Origin: Bacillus sp. 491mf
GTDB lineage: Bacteria; Bacillota; Bacilli; Bacillales; Bacillaceae_G
Assembly: GCF_900112415.1 (NCBI RefSeq)
Contig: NZ_FOLV01000001.1
Location: 62,001 to 126,000 of the forward strand
Reading direction: 5' to 3'
Length of the DNA stretch: 64,000 nucleotides
This document shows positions 1 through 9,450 of this stretch, piece after piece (the stretch's first letter is position 1; the number at the start of each line of letters is the position of its first letter). The notes beneath the pieces were generated by a model. That model saw nothing but the letters and a program-made list of their open reading frames with translations. It ran no database searches and was not told the DNA's origin. The position numbers and the translations under genes are program-made.

Positions 1-2
1 TT

Positions 3-521
3 ACAGGAGCTGGTACAGCGTTAATTAGTCGTGAAAGAAGTTCAATTAAAGTCACATCAGCAACCATTGGAAAAGTTCAAGATTTAGGTATAACAGATCC
101 GTTTGATATGGGATCTGCAATGGCCCCTGCTGCAGCTCATACAATAGGGCAGCATTTTGAAGATTTAAATAGAAGTGCTGTTGATTACGATTTGATTGTG
201 ACTGGTGATTTATCGGGAGTTGGAACACCAATTGCGCGGCAACTTTTGTTAGATGAAGGCTATGATCTAGGGAATGTCTATAATGATTGCGGTTTAATGA
301 TTTATAGAGATGATCAGCAAGTATTTGCAGGAGGAAGTGGCTGTGCTTGTTCTGCGGTTGTAACATATGGACATTTAATGAAAGAAATGGAAAAGGGGAA
401 TTTGGGGCGGATTTTTGTCGTCGCAACAGGTGCTTTATTAAGTCCAATTATGATTCAACAAAAAGAATCGATTCCAACAATTGCACACGGTATCGTATTT
501 GAAAGAATAAAAGGGGTGTAA
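3..521 (+). CDS. spoVAD: Stage V sporulation protein AD (3' part, cut by window edge)
   Basis: The frame is open from the first bases of the window and encodes the last 172 residues of SpoVAD; the start lies upstream. The protein has a thiolase-like fold without ketothiolase activity and belongs to the SpoVA complex that loads Ca-dipicolinate into the forespore and releases it at germination; SpoVAD is the DPA-binding subunit (family knowledge). Recognisable stretches are the Gly/Ala-rich DMGSAMAPAAAHT segment and GGSGCACSAVV near the C-terminus. Three nucleotides separate it from spoVAE, so it lies inside the spoVA operon. It is probably sigma-G dependent, but the promoter is outside the window. 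Confidence 0.95.
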   Translation, partial: TGAGTALISRERSSIKVTSATIGKVQDLGITDPFDMGSAMAPAAAHTIGQHFEDLNRSAVDYDLIVTGDLSGVGTPIARQLLLDEGYDLGNVYNDCGLMIYRDDQQVFAGGSGCACSAVVTYGHLMKEMEKGNLGRIFVVATGALLSPIMIQQKESIPTIAHGIVFERIKGV

Positions 522-524
522 TAT

Positions 525-875
525 GTGGAATTTATATATGCGTTTTTAGTTGGAGGGGCGATTTGTGTTGTTGGACAACTCCTGTTAGATTTTGCAAAAT
601 TAACACCTGCACATGTGATGGCAACATTCGTAGTCGCTGGTGCTATTCTAGATGGTTTTGGCATTTATGATAAACTGATTCAGTTTGCAGGAGCAGGAGC
701 AACTGTGCCAATTACAAGTTTTGGTCATTCTTTATTGCATGGTGCGATGGAAGCGGCAGAAAAGTATGGTTATCTTGGGATTGGAATGGGAATGTTTAAG
801 TTAACATCTGTTGGAATTTCAGCAACAATTTTGTTTGCATTTTTAACAGCACTTATTTTTAAACCGAAAGGATAA
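525..875 (+). CDS. spoVAE: Stage V sporulation protein AE (SpoVAEb, membrane subunit)
   Basis: 116 residues with a GTG start at 525; GGGGTG just upstream in the end of spoVAD serves as ribosome binding site. It is a small integral membrane protein with about three to four hydrophobic segments (near residues 1-20, 25-50 and 85-110) and the conserved [15 protein letters not shown] stretch. With SpoVAC and SpoVAD it forms the inner-membrane DPA channel of the spore (family knowledge). Its neighbours are spoVAD upstream and spoVAEA 5 bp downstream. Confidence 0.95.
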   Translation: MEFIYAFLVGGAICVVGQLLLDFAKLTPAHVMATFVVAGAILDGFGIYDKLIQFAGAGATVPITSFGHSLLHGAMEAAEKYGYLGIGMGMFKLTSVGISATILFAFLTALIFKPKG

Positions 876-880
876 ATAAG

Positions 881-1444
881 ATGAGAAGACGGGTTATTTT
901 GGTGACAGACGGAGATGAATATGCGCAGCGAACAATCGAGTTACTGGCAAAGGAGTTTGGTGGACGATGCATTTCGGCATCGCAAAGTAATCCAACGAAA
1001 TTAACAGGGAGAAAGATTGTTGAGCTTATCATGCAAACACCACATGACCCTGTTTTTGTTATGTTTGATGATAGTGGATATATTGGGGAAGGATCAGGAG
1101 AAAAAGCGTTAAAATATGTGGCGACGAATAAACAAATTGATGTACTTGGCGTGTTAGCGGTTGCTTCGAATACGCATCATTGGGAATGGGCACGCGTGGA
1201 TGTGAGTGTTGATCGAGAAGGACGATTAACTGAGTATGGCGTTGATAAATTTGGATTGGCAGATATTGAAATTGGAAGAATTAACGGTGATACCGTTTAC
1301 TGTTTAGATGAACTACATGTTCCTATTATTGTTGGAATCGGTGATATTGGGAAAATGTACGGCAATGATGATTGGAAACGTGGGTCACCAATTACAAAAC
1401 AAGCAATTCAATTAATTTTAGAAAGGAGTGGGTTTTATGACTAA
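881..1444 (+). CDS. spoVAEA: Stage V sporulation protein AEA (soluble SpoVA component)
   Basis: 187 residues, soluble, no signal peptide. It begins [19 protein letters not shown] and keeps the family features (SASQSNPT near residue 38, [16 protein letters not shown] near 118). It matches SpoVAEa, a non-membrane partner encoded in Bacillus spoVA operons with an accessory role in germination. The gene ends 5 bp past the ATG of spoVAF, so the two are translationally coupled. Function is inferred from family and operon position. Confidence 0.93.
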   Translation: MRRRVILVTDGDEYAQRTIELLAKEFGGRCISASQSNPTKLTGRKIVELIMQTPHDPVFVMFDDSGYIGEGSGEKALKYVATNKQIDVLGVLAVASNTHHWEWARVDVSVDREGRLTEYGVDKFGLADIEIGRINGDTVYCLDELHVPIIVGIGDIGKMYGNDDWKRGSPITKQAIQLILERSGFYD

Positions 1445-2909
1445 CACAAAAAAGATTAATATACCAATTTCTTCATTTTTAAGTGACAATGAAAATTATT
1501 TGAAGCAAACAGTTGGACTTGGCGTTACCTTTGATGTGGGAATTCGTAAATTTCAAATTTTAGATAAAGAAATTGGTGTTTTGTTTGTAAATGGTTTATG
1601 TGATACAAACTATATCATACACATTCTCGAAGAGGCTGTTGATACGAATGAAATACAAAGGTACGGAGAAGGTACAGTAAAGTTATTAGAAAATCGTCTG
1701 ATTCATCAGCAAGTAAGTAAAGTAAAGACGATGGATGATGTCATATTGCAAGTTTTATCAGGATTAATCGTTATTTTTGTTGAGGGAGAAACAGAAGCGT
1801 TTGTAATCGATGTTCGTAGTTATCCAGGACGAACTCCGACAGAGCCGGATACGGAGAAAGTTGTTAGAGGTGCGCGCGATGGATTTGTTGAAAATATTAT
1901 TGTAAACACAGCTCTTATTCGGAGACGTATTCGTGATCCTCGTTTGCGACATGAAATTATCCGGGTAGGAGAGCGGTCACACACAGATCTTTGTATCGCA
2001 TATATACAAGATATTGCGAATCCTGATTTAGTGAAAATAATAAAGCAAGAGATAGAAAATATTCAAATCGACGGTGTCACAATGGCAGATAAAACAATTG
2101 AGGAGTTTCTTGTGAAACAAGGATATAATCCTTTTCCACTTATTCGCTATACAGAAAGACCAGACGTCGCAGCGAATCATTTGTTAGAAGGACATGTTTT
2201 ACTCCTGACAGATACTTCTCCTAGTGCAATAATTACACCGACAACATATTTTCATCATGTACAGCATGCAGAGGAATTTCGGCAAAATCCTGCGGTTGGA
2301 ACATTTTTACGATGGGTTCGTTTTGTAGGGGTTGTATTTTCACTGTTTTTATTGCCACTTTGGCTTGCGTTTGTACTGGATCCTGCTTTATTGCCAGAAA
2401 AGTTAGCATTTATTGGACCGAATAAAGTGACCAATTTACCGATTGCCTTGCAAATTATTTTAGCAGAAATAGGACTTGAATTTCTGAGGATGGCATCGAT
2501 TCATACACCAACACCGCTGTCATCAGCAGCTGGGTTAATTTCGGCTATATTAATTGGTCAAATTGCAATCAATGTCGGCCTATTTGTACCAGAAGTCATT
2601 TTATATACGGCCATTTCTATGATTGGATCTTATGCAACGCCAAGTTATGAATTAGGGTTAGGGAATAAAATTGGTAAGTTATTCTTAATCTTATGTACTG
2701 CTTTATTTCAAGAAATAGGATTTATTATCGGGATGACAGTGTTAATTTTATTTTTAGCATCGATTAGAAGTTTACAAACACCGTATCTTTGGCCATTCCT
2801 TCCATTTGATTGGGGAGCGTTGGTAAAGGTTTTAATTCGTCCATCTATTTCTAGCTTGAAGGTACGTCCGAGCATCGTCCATCCTCAAAATATAAAAAGG
2901 CAAAAATGA
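1437..2909 (+). CDS. spoVAF: Stage V sporulation protein AF (GerA-type protein)
   Basis: 490 residues from ATG 1437. A longer GTG start at 1428 is possible, but GAAAGGAG at 1421-1428 sits at ideal distance from 1437. It belongs to the GerA/SpoVAF family, like the A subunits of germinant receptors: a soluble domain to about residue 285, then about five membrane segments ([19 protein letters not shown] and four more), then a cytoplasmic tail. It is the last gene of the spoVA operon and is followed directly by a terminator. It is an accessory protein that tunes germination (family knowledge). Confidence 0.93.
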   Translation: MTNTKKINIPISSFLSDNENYLKQTVGLGVTFDVGIRKFQILDKEIGVLFVNGLCDTNYIIHILEEAVDTNEIQRYGEGTVKLLENRLIHQQVSKVKTMDDVILQVLSGLIVIFVEGETEAFVIDVRSYPGRTPTEPDTEKVVRGARDGFVENIIVNTALIRRRIRDPRLRHEIIRVGERSHTDLCIAYIQDIANPDLVKIIKQEIENIQIDGVTMADKTIEEFLVKQGYNPFPLIRYTERPDVAANHLLEGHVLLLTDTSPSAIITPTTYFHHVQHAEEFRQNPAVGTFLRWVRFVGVVFSLFLLPLWLAFVLDPALLPEKLAFIGPNKVTNLPIALQIILAEIGLEFLRMASIHTPTPLSSAAGLISAILIGQIAINVGLFVPEVILYTAISMIGSYATPSYELGLGNKIGKLFLILCTALFQEIGFIIGMTVLILFLASIRSLQTPYLWPFLPFDWGALVKVLIRPSISSLKVRPSIVHPQNIKRQK

Positions 2910-2937
2910 GCAGAAGAATAAATTCTGCTCATTTTTG
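2903..2937 (+). terminator. Rho-independent terminator of the spoVA operon
   Basis: GAGCAGAA pairs with TTCTGCTC around a short AT loop, followed by ATTTTT. The left arm overlaps the spoVAF stop codon. Confidence 0.85.
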
Positions 2938-3021
2938 TGATAAATTTATCTGTTGTTAACAAAAACATAACATTTCTTTTGTACACTAGGAGTAAATATG
3001 GTGTATGGAAGGGGAGATGAG

Positions 3022-3807
3022 ATGATTAAGTTGTTCGTTAGCGATTTAGATGACACACTCGTTTATGACGTGAATCGGATTCATCGTGACGATGAAAAAG
3101 CATTATGTTGGTTAGCAGAGAAAGGTACGAATATTTGTTTTGCTTCTGGTCGTTTTACTCACCGGATTCACGCTGTTGTGAAACATTTCGCTTTCCCTTA
3201 TTATACGACAGGATTAAATGGCGCCGTTTTATTTACGAAAGAAGGAGAAATACTAAACGAATCAACGTTTGATGGTGAGGTTGCCCGGGAAATATATAAA
3301 TATATACATGAAAAAAAGTTGGCGGATATTGTATGTGCAAAGGAGCATCGATATACAAAAAAGAAAAATGAACATCATCGTACGTTTGAAGAATATATTC
3401 AAGGGGAAATCACAGAAATAGAGACATTAGAGGAAGAGTTCGGACAAACTATTTATCCGGCAAAATTATTTGTTTATGGAGAAGAAGAGAAAATCACATC
3501 GCTAGATCAAGAGTTGCGAAACCAGTTCCAAGGCGAGGCGGAAGTCGTAATTTCAGGGAAAAGATACGTGGATATTATGCCAATTGGAATTAGTAAAGGA
3601 AGTGCACTGCGGCTTTTAATGGAACATTTACAAATTGAAGCACATGAAGTAGCGTGTATCGGAGATTCTTTTAATGATATTTCTATGTTTTCTGTGACAC
3701 CGCATTCCTTTACGCTGCATCATGCTCATCCATATGTGAAAGAAAAAGCGAGTCATGTAGTTCGTTCAGTAGAAGAAGCGATTATGAAACTACCATTGTT
3801 AGCATAA
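3022..3807 (+). CDS. HAD-superfamily Cof-type phosphatase
   Basis: 261 residues from ATG 3022, preceded by AGGGGAGATGAG; an in-frame ATG at 2998 lacks a good RBS. Motif I is LFVSDLDDTL (nucleophile DxD), motif II SGR near residue 40, the catalytic Lys lies in ISKGSALRLL and the acidic motif is GDSFNDISMF. This is the layout of the Cof/YidA sugar-phosphate phosphatases; the substrate cannot be told. It stands alone between two terminators. A paralogue of the same size lies at 13418-14233 on the other strand. Confidence 0.9.
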   Translation: MIKLFVSDLDDTLVYDVNRIHRDDEKALCWLAEKGTNICFASGRFTHRIHAVVKHFAFPYYTTGLNGAVLFTKEGEILNESTFDGEVAREIYKYIHEKKLADIVCAKEHRYTKKKNEHHRTFEEYIQGEITEIETLEEEFGQTIYPAKLFVYGEEEKITSLDQELRNQFQGEAEVVISGKRYVDIMPIGISKGSALRLLMEHLQIEAHEVACIGDSFNDISMFSVTPHSFTLHHAHPYVKEKASHVVRSVEEAIMKLPLLA

Positions 3808-3808
3808 G

Positions 3809-3838
3809 AAAAAAGCTCGTTACTAACGAGCTTTTTTA
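3809..3838 (+). terminator. Terminator after the HAD phosphatase
   Basis: AAAAAAGCTCGTTA pairs with TAACGAGCTTTTTT. It is nearly perfect and works in either direction. Confidence 0.9.
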
Positions 3839-3849
3839 AATTCATTTTG

Positions 3850-3996
3850 ATATAAGTCGCTATTATGCAGAACGAAATATGACCTGCATTTGCTTTTTCC
3901 CTTTGTTCGAAACTTGGCATGTGGTAGGGAAAAGGCCCTAACCGTTTCTATGCACGCCAGAAGCTCTTGCCCACCTAAAAAAGGGTCTTTATATCA
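3850..3996 (-). repeat. Interspersed repeat family A, copy 1
   Basis: About 147 bp. It shares ordered blocks with the copies at 6150, 22386, 33885, 35071, 52147 and 58284: ATAAGTCGC at one end, GGCATGTGGTAGG...GGCCCTAACCG in the centre, TTCTATGC...GCTCTTGCCC and a TTTATAT end. No ORF. It lies between two convergent genes. Confidence 0.8.
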
Positions 3997-4019
3997 TTTG
4001 TTCAATTTGTATTTATATA

Positions 4020-4886
4020 CTACTTGAATAGTGACTTAATAAAGTCTATAAAGCTAGCGAATACGCCTTTTAACTTTTCTAAAAAGCCTTGACCTTCTTC
4101 AGAACCTAAAAACGATGAAACATGTTCTTTTGCCTTATTTAATTGGTTACTAACTTGATCCCAATCAATATTCAAGTTTTTCATTTTGTCAAAGAGTGCT
4201 ACTAAATTATCAAGTTGTTCATCAGTTAATGTAATTCCGAGCTGATCAGCAATCCTTTTAATAAGTGAACGTAAATCTTCTTTTGTTTTTGGTTGTTCTT
4301 TTGCGATCTCTTCTTTAACTTTAGTAACAAGTTGTACAGCTTTATCGTTTCCGATTTGGTCACCAAGTTTTGCAGTTTGAACCATTTCTTCATTAGCTAC
4401 TTTTTTAACTTCTTCTGGAATTTCTTTTTTCGCTGTTGTCTCGTAAGCCTTCATTAAACCTGTTAAAGCGGCAGTTCCTGATACTTTAAACGGTGCTGTA
4501 ATGTAAATATTCGCATCTTTTACACCTGCTGTAATTAATGCGTTTGTATACATTGCATCTGTTACCCAATTGATATTATGCGCTTGAACAACAAGACCAG
4601 ATCCTTTTTTTGTATACGTAATCATAGAAGAAGAAATTGCTTTCGTGCCAATTTGAGCGTTTGGTACAACTCCATCTAAATATTTATGTTCTTCCGCATT
4701 TGATACCGTAATAATTTGCGCATCTTTTGGCGCTTTCATTTCTTGGAGAAGCTGTTGTTTTTGCTGTTCTGTTAAATTTTCTCCTAATGTAACAATAGAC
4801 TCTCCCTCAATCACGTCTGCGTATGAAGCTGTTGGAATTAAAAAGACCATAACAGCTAATAGCAGTGCTAACAATTTCGTTTTCAC
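4020..4886 (-). CDS. ypuA: Secreted YpuA-like protein (DUF1002)
   Basis: 288 residues with a signal peptide (Lys-rich N-terminus, hydrophobic core, likely cleavage after ASYA, about residue 23). The mature protein has the DUF1002 signature (VTLGENLTEQQK early, SSSMITYTKKGSGLVV in the middle), a Lys/Glu-rich helical second half and a hydrophobic tail FASFIDFIKSLFK. B. subtilis YpuA lies in the same chromosomal neighbourhood near ppiB. The gene has an RBS (AAAGGGAGCG upstream) and the A1 repeat just past its stop. The function of the family is not known. Confidence 0.85.
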   Translation of the reverse strand: MKTKLLALLLAVMVFLIPTASYADVIEGESIVTLGENLTEQQKQQLLQEMKAPKDAQIITVSNAEEHKYLDGVVPNAQIGTKAISSSMITYTKKGSGLVVQAHNINWVTDAMYTNALITAGVKDANIYITAPFKVSGTAALTGLMKAYETTAKKEIPEEVKKVANEEMVQTAKLGDQIGNDKAVQLVTKVKEEIAKEQPKTKEDLRSLIKRIADQLGITLTDEQLDNLVALFDKMKNLNIDWDQVSNQLNKAKEHVSSFLGSEEGQGFLEKLKGVFASFIDFIKSLFK

Positions 4887-5104
4887 GAAAAATCGCTCCC
4901 TTTCTCTTTCTGAAATTTTCGGGCAACAAAGTAATTATAGTATATTTTTTATGTTTGTCATCCGTCTTTAGGTTGATTTTAGAAAGAAATAGCAGGATTG
5001 TCGGATTTTTTCTTACTATTTGTGAGCAGTAAGGTCTTAATGATGAGGTTTGAAATAGAGAAGTATATGTTTGTCATCCAATTCATTTGAAAGGAAGAGA
5101 TAGA

Positions 5105-5545
5105 GTGCGACCGTTGTTGAGGGTGGAAGCGCTGATTTTTAATCATAATATGAAAAATATATTGGTTCAATGTGATACAAACGAAGGATTTTATCGCTTA
5201 CCTGGTGGATCGATTGAGTTTGGAGAAAGTGCTGCAGTGGCAATTGAAAGAGAGTTTGCGGAAGAATATGATTTACAAGTAACAGTAGAACGCTTTGCTG
5301 CTGTGAATGAACATATTTTTGAGGTAGATAATCAAAAATATCATCATTGTACGCTATTTTATTGGTGCGCTGTTGAAGAAGATGAGCAGGTAGTAAGGTC
5401 ACATAAAGAGCATCCTGATATTATATTGAAATGGAAAGAAATTAGCGAATTGAAAACAAAGCTACTATATCCAGAAGGGGTTATGAAAATTATTGAACAG
5501 AATCAAAAAGAACCTGTGCATTGGCTTACGAACGTAACATACTAA
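5105..5545 (+). CDS. NUDIX hydrolase
   Basis: 146 residues from GTG 5105, chosen because AAAGGAAG ends 7 bp upstream; an in-frame TTG at 5087 overlaps that RBS. The Nudix box reads GGSIEFGESAAVAIEREFAE plus EYDL, fitting Gx5Ex7REUxEExGU, except that the usual Gly after REUxEE is Tyr. Members hydrolyse nucleoside diphosphate derivatives with Mg2+; this substrate is unknown. Transcribed toward ppiB, with an 89-bp gap. Confidence 0.88.
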   Translation: MRPLLRVEALIFNHNMKNILVQCDTNEGFYRLPGGSIEFGESAAVAIEREFAEEYDLQVTVERFAAVNEHIFEVDNQKYHHCTLFYWCAVEEDEQVVRSHKEHPDIILKWKEISELKTKLLYPEGVMKIIEQNQKEPVHWLTNVTY

Positions 5546-5634
5546 ATTTATAGAGGATTTCATAATAATATTTTTGTTTATTACAGTGAGTGTGGTAATA
5601 TAAGGCTGAGATTGTTGAAAGGAGCTTATTATAC

Positions 5635-6072
5635 ATGAAAACTTTAGGATACATATTAATGGAAAATGGTGAAAAAATCGAATTAGAATTTTTCGCAGAG
5701 GAAGCACCAAAAACAGTAGAAAACTTTAGAAAATTAGCTAATGAAGGCTTTTACAATGGAGTTACTTTCCACAGAGTAATTCCTGGTTTTGTAAGCCAAG
5801 GTGGCGATCCAACAGGAACAGGAGCAGGTGGTCCTGGCTACTCTATTCCTTGTGAAACAGCTGGAAACCCTCACAAACATAAAGTAGGGGCACTTTCTAT
5901 GGCGCACGCTGGAAGAAATACAGGAGGAAGCCAATTCTTTCTTGTACATGAACCACAACCGCATTTAGACGGCGTTCATACTGTATTTGGTCAAGTAACA
6001 ACTGGCATTGAAACAGTATTAAATATGCGTCAAGGCGATGTTATGAAAGAAGTTAAGGTTTGGGAAGAGTAA
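5635..6072 (+). CDS. ppiB: Peptidyl-prolyl cis-trans isomerase B (cyclophilin)
   Basis: 145 residues, the usual size for Bacillus cytoplasmic cyclophilin. Conserved catalytic and ligand segments are visible: [37 protein letters not shown] and [11 protein letters not shown]. No signal peptide, so cytosolic. It catalyses proline isomerisation during folding. RBS GAAAGGAG lies upstream and a terminator follows. Its position near ypuA and ribT is as in B. subtilis. Confidence 0.96.
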   Translation: MKTLGYILMENGEKIELEFFAEEAPKTVENFRKLANEGFYNGVTFHRVIPGFVSQGGDPTGTGAGGPGYSIPCETAGNPHKHKVGALSMAHAGRNTGGSQFFLVHEPQPHLDGVHTVFGQVTTGIETVLNMRQGDVMKEVKVWEE

Positions 6073-6078
6073 AATGTT

Positions 6079-6109
6079 AAGAGGGGGCAAAGTGCTCTCT
6101 CTTTTTTTA
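6079..6109 (+). terminator. Terminator after ppiB
   Basis: GAGGGGGCA pairs imperfectly with TGCTCTCTC, followed by seven T. Confidence 0.7.
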
Positions 6110-6149
6110 TAGAATTTATGTATCTTATGTGCCATTTGAGTTTTTCGGC

Positions 6150-6456
6150 ACATAAGTCGCTGTAAAGCAGAAAACAAGAGGGTGTCCCGGAAGTTTTACT
6201 TTTCGGTATGATTCAGCTCAGCGAATCGACCACTTGTATGTCGAATATTGTCAGAGGATCTTTATCTCGTGTCGAATCGCCGATATATTGCAAAGAATGG
6301 TCGATAACGGAAAAAAGGAGTGACTTTAAAAAGTACTTATGTGCTTTTTGGGTCAGCGCCTTGTTTTAAACATTGCACGTGGCAGAAAAAGGCCCTGACC
6401 GCTTCTATGCATGACCAGACGCTCTCGCCCCCCTAAACAAAGAGTTTTTTATATGT
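6150..6456 (-). repeat. Repeat family A, copy 2, interrupted by about 170 bp
   Basis: The outer parts match the family: CATAAGTCGCTG...GCAGAAAACAAG at 6150-6180 and GCACGTGGCAG...GGCCCTGACCGC...CTCTCGCCC from about 6355 to 6456. The middle, about 6181-6354, has no counterpart in other copies. The whole 6073-6728 gap holds no convincing gene; besides this repeat it has the hairpins at 6122-6155 and 6473-6512. Confidence 0.75.
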
Positions 6457-6472
6457 TTTTTATCATATCTGG

Positions 6473-6512
6473 CGAGAAGACCCCCAACCTCAAGCGTGCA
6501 ATGGTAGGTGGG
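6473..6512. other. GC-rich inverted repeat in the ppiB-ribT gap
   Basis: ACCCCCAACCT at the left can pair with AGGTGGGGGT at the right around a loop of about 17 bases. No T-run follows, so it is not a typical terminator. It may be the remains of a short repeat; the right half resembles the GC-rich hairpin arm of repeat family B. Confidence 0.5.
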
Positions 6513-6713
6513 GGTAATTCAATTACATAGATCCGAACAATACAATCCTACTAGCATAATATAAACAAAATATCAACATTTGACTTCCATCCTCCCTCTT
6601 TGTATGATTATAAAGTTGTTTTTAGGCAAGCCTTCTCAGTAGGTTAGAAATGTTGTAAAATAGACATGATATAAACATGCTGAATAAGGGGATATGATTT
6701 GTAACTTTTGTAA

Positions 6714-7094
<381 letters not shown>

Positions 7095-7096
7095 TA

Positions 7097-7131
7097 AAAG
7101 CAGAGATAACTTTATCTCTGCTTTCTCTTTT
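7097..7131. terminator. Bidirectional terminator between ribT and ypuF
   Basis: AAAGCAGAGATAA pairs with TTATCTCTGCTTT, followed by TCTCTTTT. The hairpin includes the stop codon of the convergent ypuF. Confidence 0.85.
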
Positions 7132-7630
7132 GTAATTGTATATCTCGCTCGTTAATTACATCTTCACGATTACGGCGGGAGTGTTTATGAATAATATCCT
7201 CGCTTGGAGTAGAAGAAGTCTCTTTCCACGGTAATCCTTCCGTTTTGCATAATTGTATGCATTGGTGTTCTAAATTCAAATCAGCAAAAGGAAGAAATAA
7301 TGTTGTGTAAGAATCATGATTTTGAATGATGTACAGTCGTTCCTCAAGAAGTAATAGTAGTTTCGAATACTCTAAACCTAATGCTTCTATATGTTGTTTT
7401 TCATTCTGTAAGATGAATAGGGCACTCCTCATCATTCGCTCAGCACCGTTCCAATTAGATCGTCTATGGTGATATAAGGCAACAGCAATTTGAATGAGTC
7501 CAACCCAATGCTGTTCTCGTTCTCCGCGTGGCTTTATTTTCCAATGTTCTTCTAAAACTTCGTGACATTCAAAGTAGTCGTAATCACTATGAAAATGAAT
7601 TAAAAACTGTATGTATGCTTTATGATACAT
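7112..7630 (-). CDS. ypuF: DUF309 protein YpuF
   Basis: 172 residues from ATG 7630, preceded by GGGAGTG; an in-frame upstream ATG (7645) overlaps that RBS. The DUF309 core is visible near the N-terminus: YFECHEVLEEHWK, a Glu/His-rich helical motif, followed by IQIAVALYHHRRSNWNGAERM. It is a cytosolic helical protein of unknown role. ypuF also neighbours scpAB in B. subtilis, though here it is on the opposite strand. The C-terminus is Arg/Lys rich. Confidence 0.85.
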   Translation of the reverse strand: MYHKAYIQFLIHFHSDYDYFECHEVLEEHWKIKPRGEREQHWVGLIQIAVALYHHRRSNWNGAERMMRSALFILQNEKQHIEALGLEYSKLLLLLEERLYIIQNHDSYTTLFLPFADLNLEHQCIQLCKTEGLPWKETSSTPSEDIIHKHSRRNREDVINERDIQLQKRKQR

Positions 7631-7680
7631 GTTTTTCACTCCCATTCTAAGTAGCGTTGTATACAGTGTATCATAAATAT

Positions 7681-7711
7681 AAAGCGACTAGAGAGTGCTC
7701 TAGTCGCTTTA
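7681..7711 (-). terminator. Terminator after the YjcZ-like gene
   Basis: A perfect 12-bp stem, AAGCGACTAGAG with CTCTAGTCGCTT, around a 4-base loop; on the minus strand it runs into TTTATATTTA. Confidence 0.8.
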
Positions 7712-7717
7712 TGTCAG

Positions 7718-7813
7718 TTAGCAAAAACAAGCTGCGCCGACAATAATTAATAAAATAAACAACACAACTAGTAGAGCGAATCCGCCGTGGAAACCGCCAG
7801 AAACATGACCCAT
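7718..7813 (-). CDS. YjcZ-family small sporulation protein
   Basis: 31 residues. The N-terminus MGHVSGGFHGGFALL is followed by a hydrophobic helix (VVLFILLIIVGAACF) and a terminal Cys. This Gly/His head with one membrane helix is the YjcZ-type pattern, common and multi-copy in the B. cereus group and found in spores (family knowledge). GGAGG lies 8 bases before the ATG and a strong terminator follows, which supports a real gene despite its size. Likely expressed late in sporulation; no promoter was assigned. Confidence 0.88.
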   Translation of the reverse strand: MGHVSGGFHGGFALLVVLFILLIIVGAACFC

Positions 7814-7982
7814 AGTTTGTAACCTCCTACAATGTACTCATTACACTGTCATCATATGAAGGGGATGGGCATTGTGGCCTAGGTATGCGTCTATTTTTAA
7901 TTAATTTTTTGAAAAAGGTTGGATAGTACATAAGTATGCTCTATACTTAGAATGTTACAGAAAAAATGTGGTGGGATGATTT

Positions 7983-8714
7983 GTGCAATATAATTTTAAA
8001 GTTGAGGCATTTGAAGGCCCTTTAGATTTACTATTACATTTAATTAATCGTTATGAAATTGATATATATAATATTCCTGTAGCGGAAATTACAGAACAAT
8101 ATTTATCATATATACATGCGATGAAGGAATTACAGCTTGATGTTGCGAGTGAATATTTAGTTATGGCTGCGACGCTATTACAAATTAAAAGCAAAATGCT
8201 GCTTCCAAAGTATGAAGAAGATGTAGAAGATAGTAGTGAAGAGTTTATGGAAGATCCTCGCCAAGAGTTAATGGAGCGCCTAATTGAGTATAAGAAGTAT
8301 AAGCAAGTTGCAACTCAATTAAAAGAGAAAGAACAAGAACGAGCGCAGTTATATACACGGCCTCCTCTTGATTATATGATGTTTCAAAAAGAAGAAGCGG
8401 AAAAGCTGCCGATTGATGTTACGTTATATGATATGTTAGCTGCGTTCCAAAAGCTCATGCGTCGAAAAAAAATACAACGACCGGTAACAGCTACAGTTAC
8501 TAGGCAGGAAATCCCAATTGAACAGCGAATGGACGATGTTTTAAAACAATTGGAACTTGCAGGAGGTCGTCAAAGTTTTTACGATTTATTTGTAGATGAT
8601 GATCGAGATGTGATTGTTGTTACATTTTTAGCAATTTTAGAACTTATGAAACATCAAAAAATTGCTATTGAGCAAGAGCAAAATTTTGATGAAATCTTCT
8701 TAATGAAACAATAG
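7983..8714 (+). CDS. scpA: Segregation and condensation protein A (kleisin)
   Basis: 243 residues from a GTG start. The kleisin N-terminus is typical: [21 protein letters not shown]; the C-terminal winged helix ends in [17 protein letters not shown]. ScpA bridges the SMC ATPase heads and binds ScpB dimers to form the bacterial condensin that organises and segregates chromosomes. The RBS is weak (GTGGGATG). scpB follows after 85 bp, probably in the same transcript. Confidence 0.96.
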   Translation: MQYNFKVEAFEGPLDLLLHLINRYEIDIYNIPVAEITEQYLSYIHAMKELQLDVASEYLVMAATLLQIKSKMLLPKYEEDVEDSSEEFMEDPRQELMERLIEYKKYKQVATQLKEKEQERAQLYTRPPLDYMMFQKEEAEKLPIDVTLYDMLAAFQKLMRRKKIQRPVTATVTRQEIPIEQRMDDVLKQLELAGGRQSFYDLFVDDDRDVIVVTFLAILELMKHQKIAIEQEQNFDEIFLMKQ

Positions 8715-8799
8715 CTGTAATGTGTGACCGAACGCAAATTGTTGTTCGGTCTTTATAACGTATATGGAGACATAGAATGTGAGAAAGGAGCTTTTAAAG

Positions 8800-9372
8800 T
8801 TGGAAAGACAAGAACAAAAGGCAGTTATAGAAGGGCTGCTGTTTGTAGCAGGAGATGAAGGGATTTATCCAGAACAAATTGCAAAAGTATTAGAGGTAGA
8901 AGTGAAAGATGTAAAACAGCTTGTAGAAGAGCTGCAGGAAGAATATAATCAACTGAACCGCGGCTTACAGATTGTTCAATTTGCAAAAGTGTATCGTTTT
9001 ACAACGAAAAAAGAACACGCCGCGTATTATCAAAAATTAATGGATGCACCAACAGCTGCATCTTTATCGCAAGCAGCGCTAGAAACATTAGCGATTATCG
9101 CCTATCGACAGCCGATTACAAGAACCGAAATTGAAGAGGTTCGCGGTGTGAAAACAGATCGAGCTCTTCAAACGCTTGTATCTCATTTGTTAATTAAAGA
9201 GGTAGGACGTGCAGAAGGGCCGGGACGTCCTATTTTATACGGTACAACAAAAGAGTTTTTAGATACATTTGCATTACAAACATTAGATGAACTACCTTCT
9301 CTATCAGAAGAAGGGGAAGGAATGAATGAAGCGGATTTATTCTTTGGTTCTTTACAAGAAATTTCGAAGTGA
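8800..9372 (+). CDS. scpB: Segregation and condensation protein B
   Basis: 190 residues from TTG 8800, chosen because GAAAGGAG ends 9 bp upstream and the protein then begins [20 protein letters not shown], the normal ScpB start; a GTG at 8779 would add seven odd residues. It contains the paired winged-helix region [20 protein letters not shown] and the [13 protein letters not shown] motif. It acts with ScpA and SMC in condensin and ends at a strong terminator. Confidence 0.96.
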   Translation: MERQEQKAVIEGLLFVAGDEGIYPEQIAKVLEVEVKDVKQLVEELQEEYNQLNRGLQIVQFAKVYRFTTKKEHAAYYQKLMDAPTAASLSQAALETLAIIAYRQPITRTEIEEVRGVKTDRALQTLVSHLLIKEVGRAEGPGRPILYGTTKEFLDTFALQTLDELPSLSEEGEGMNEADLFFGSLQEISK

Positions 9373-9402
9373 AAGCTTGGCATTTTGCCAAGCTTTTTTT
9401 GT
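9372..9402 (+). terminator. Terminator after scpAB
   Basis: AAGCTTGGCA pairs with TGCCAAGCTT, followed by TTTTTT. Confidence 0.92.
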
Positions 9403-9450
9403 ATATGAAATTAAAGCTGCGTCATACTAAATAGAAAAAGGAGAAGGTGT

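Noticed and set aside
4887-5104. Possible riboswitch or small gene in the ypuA-NUDIX gap
   Set aside because: The 218 bp hold only AT-rich promoter-like DNA; no conserved aptamer motif or ORF with RBS was found.
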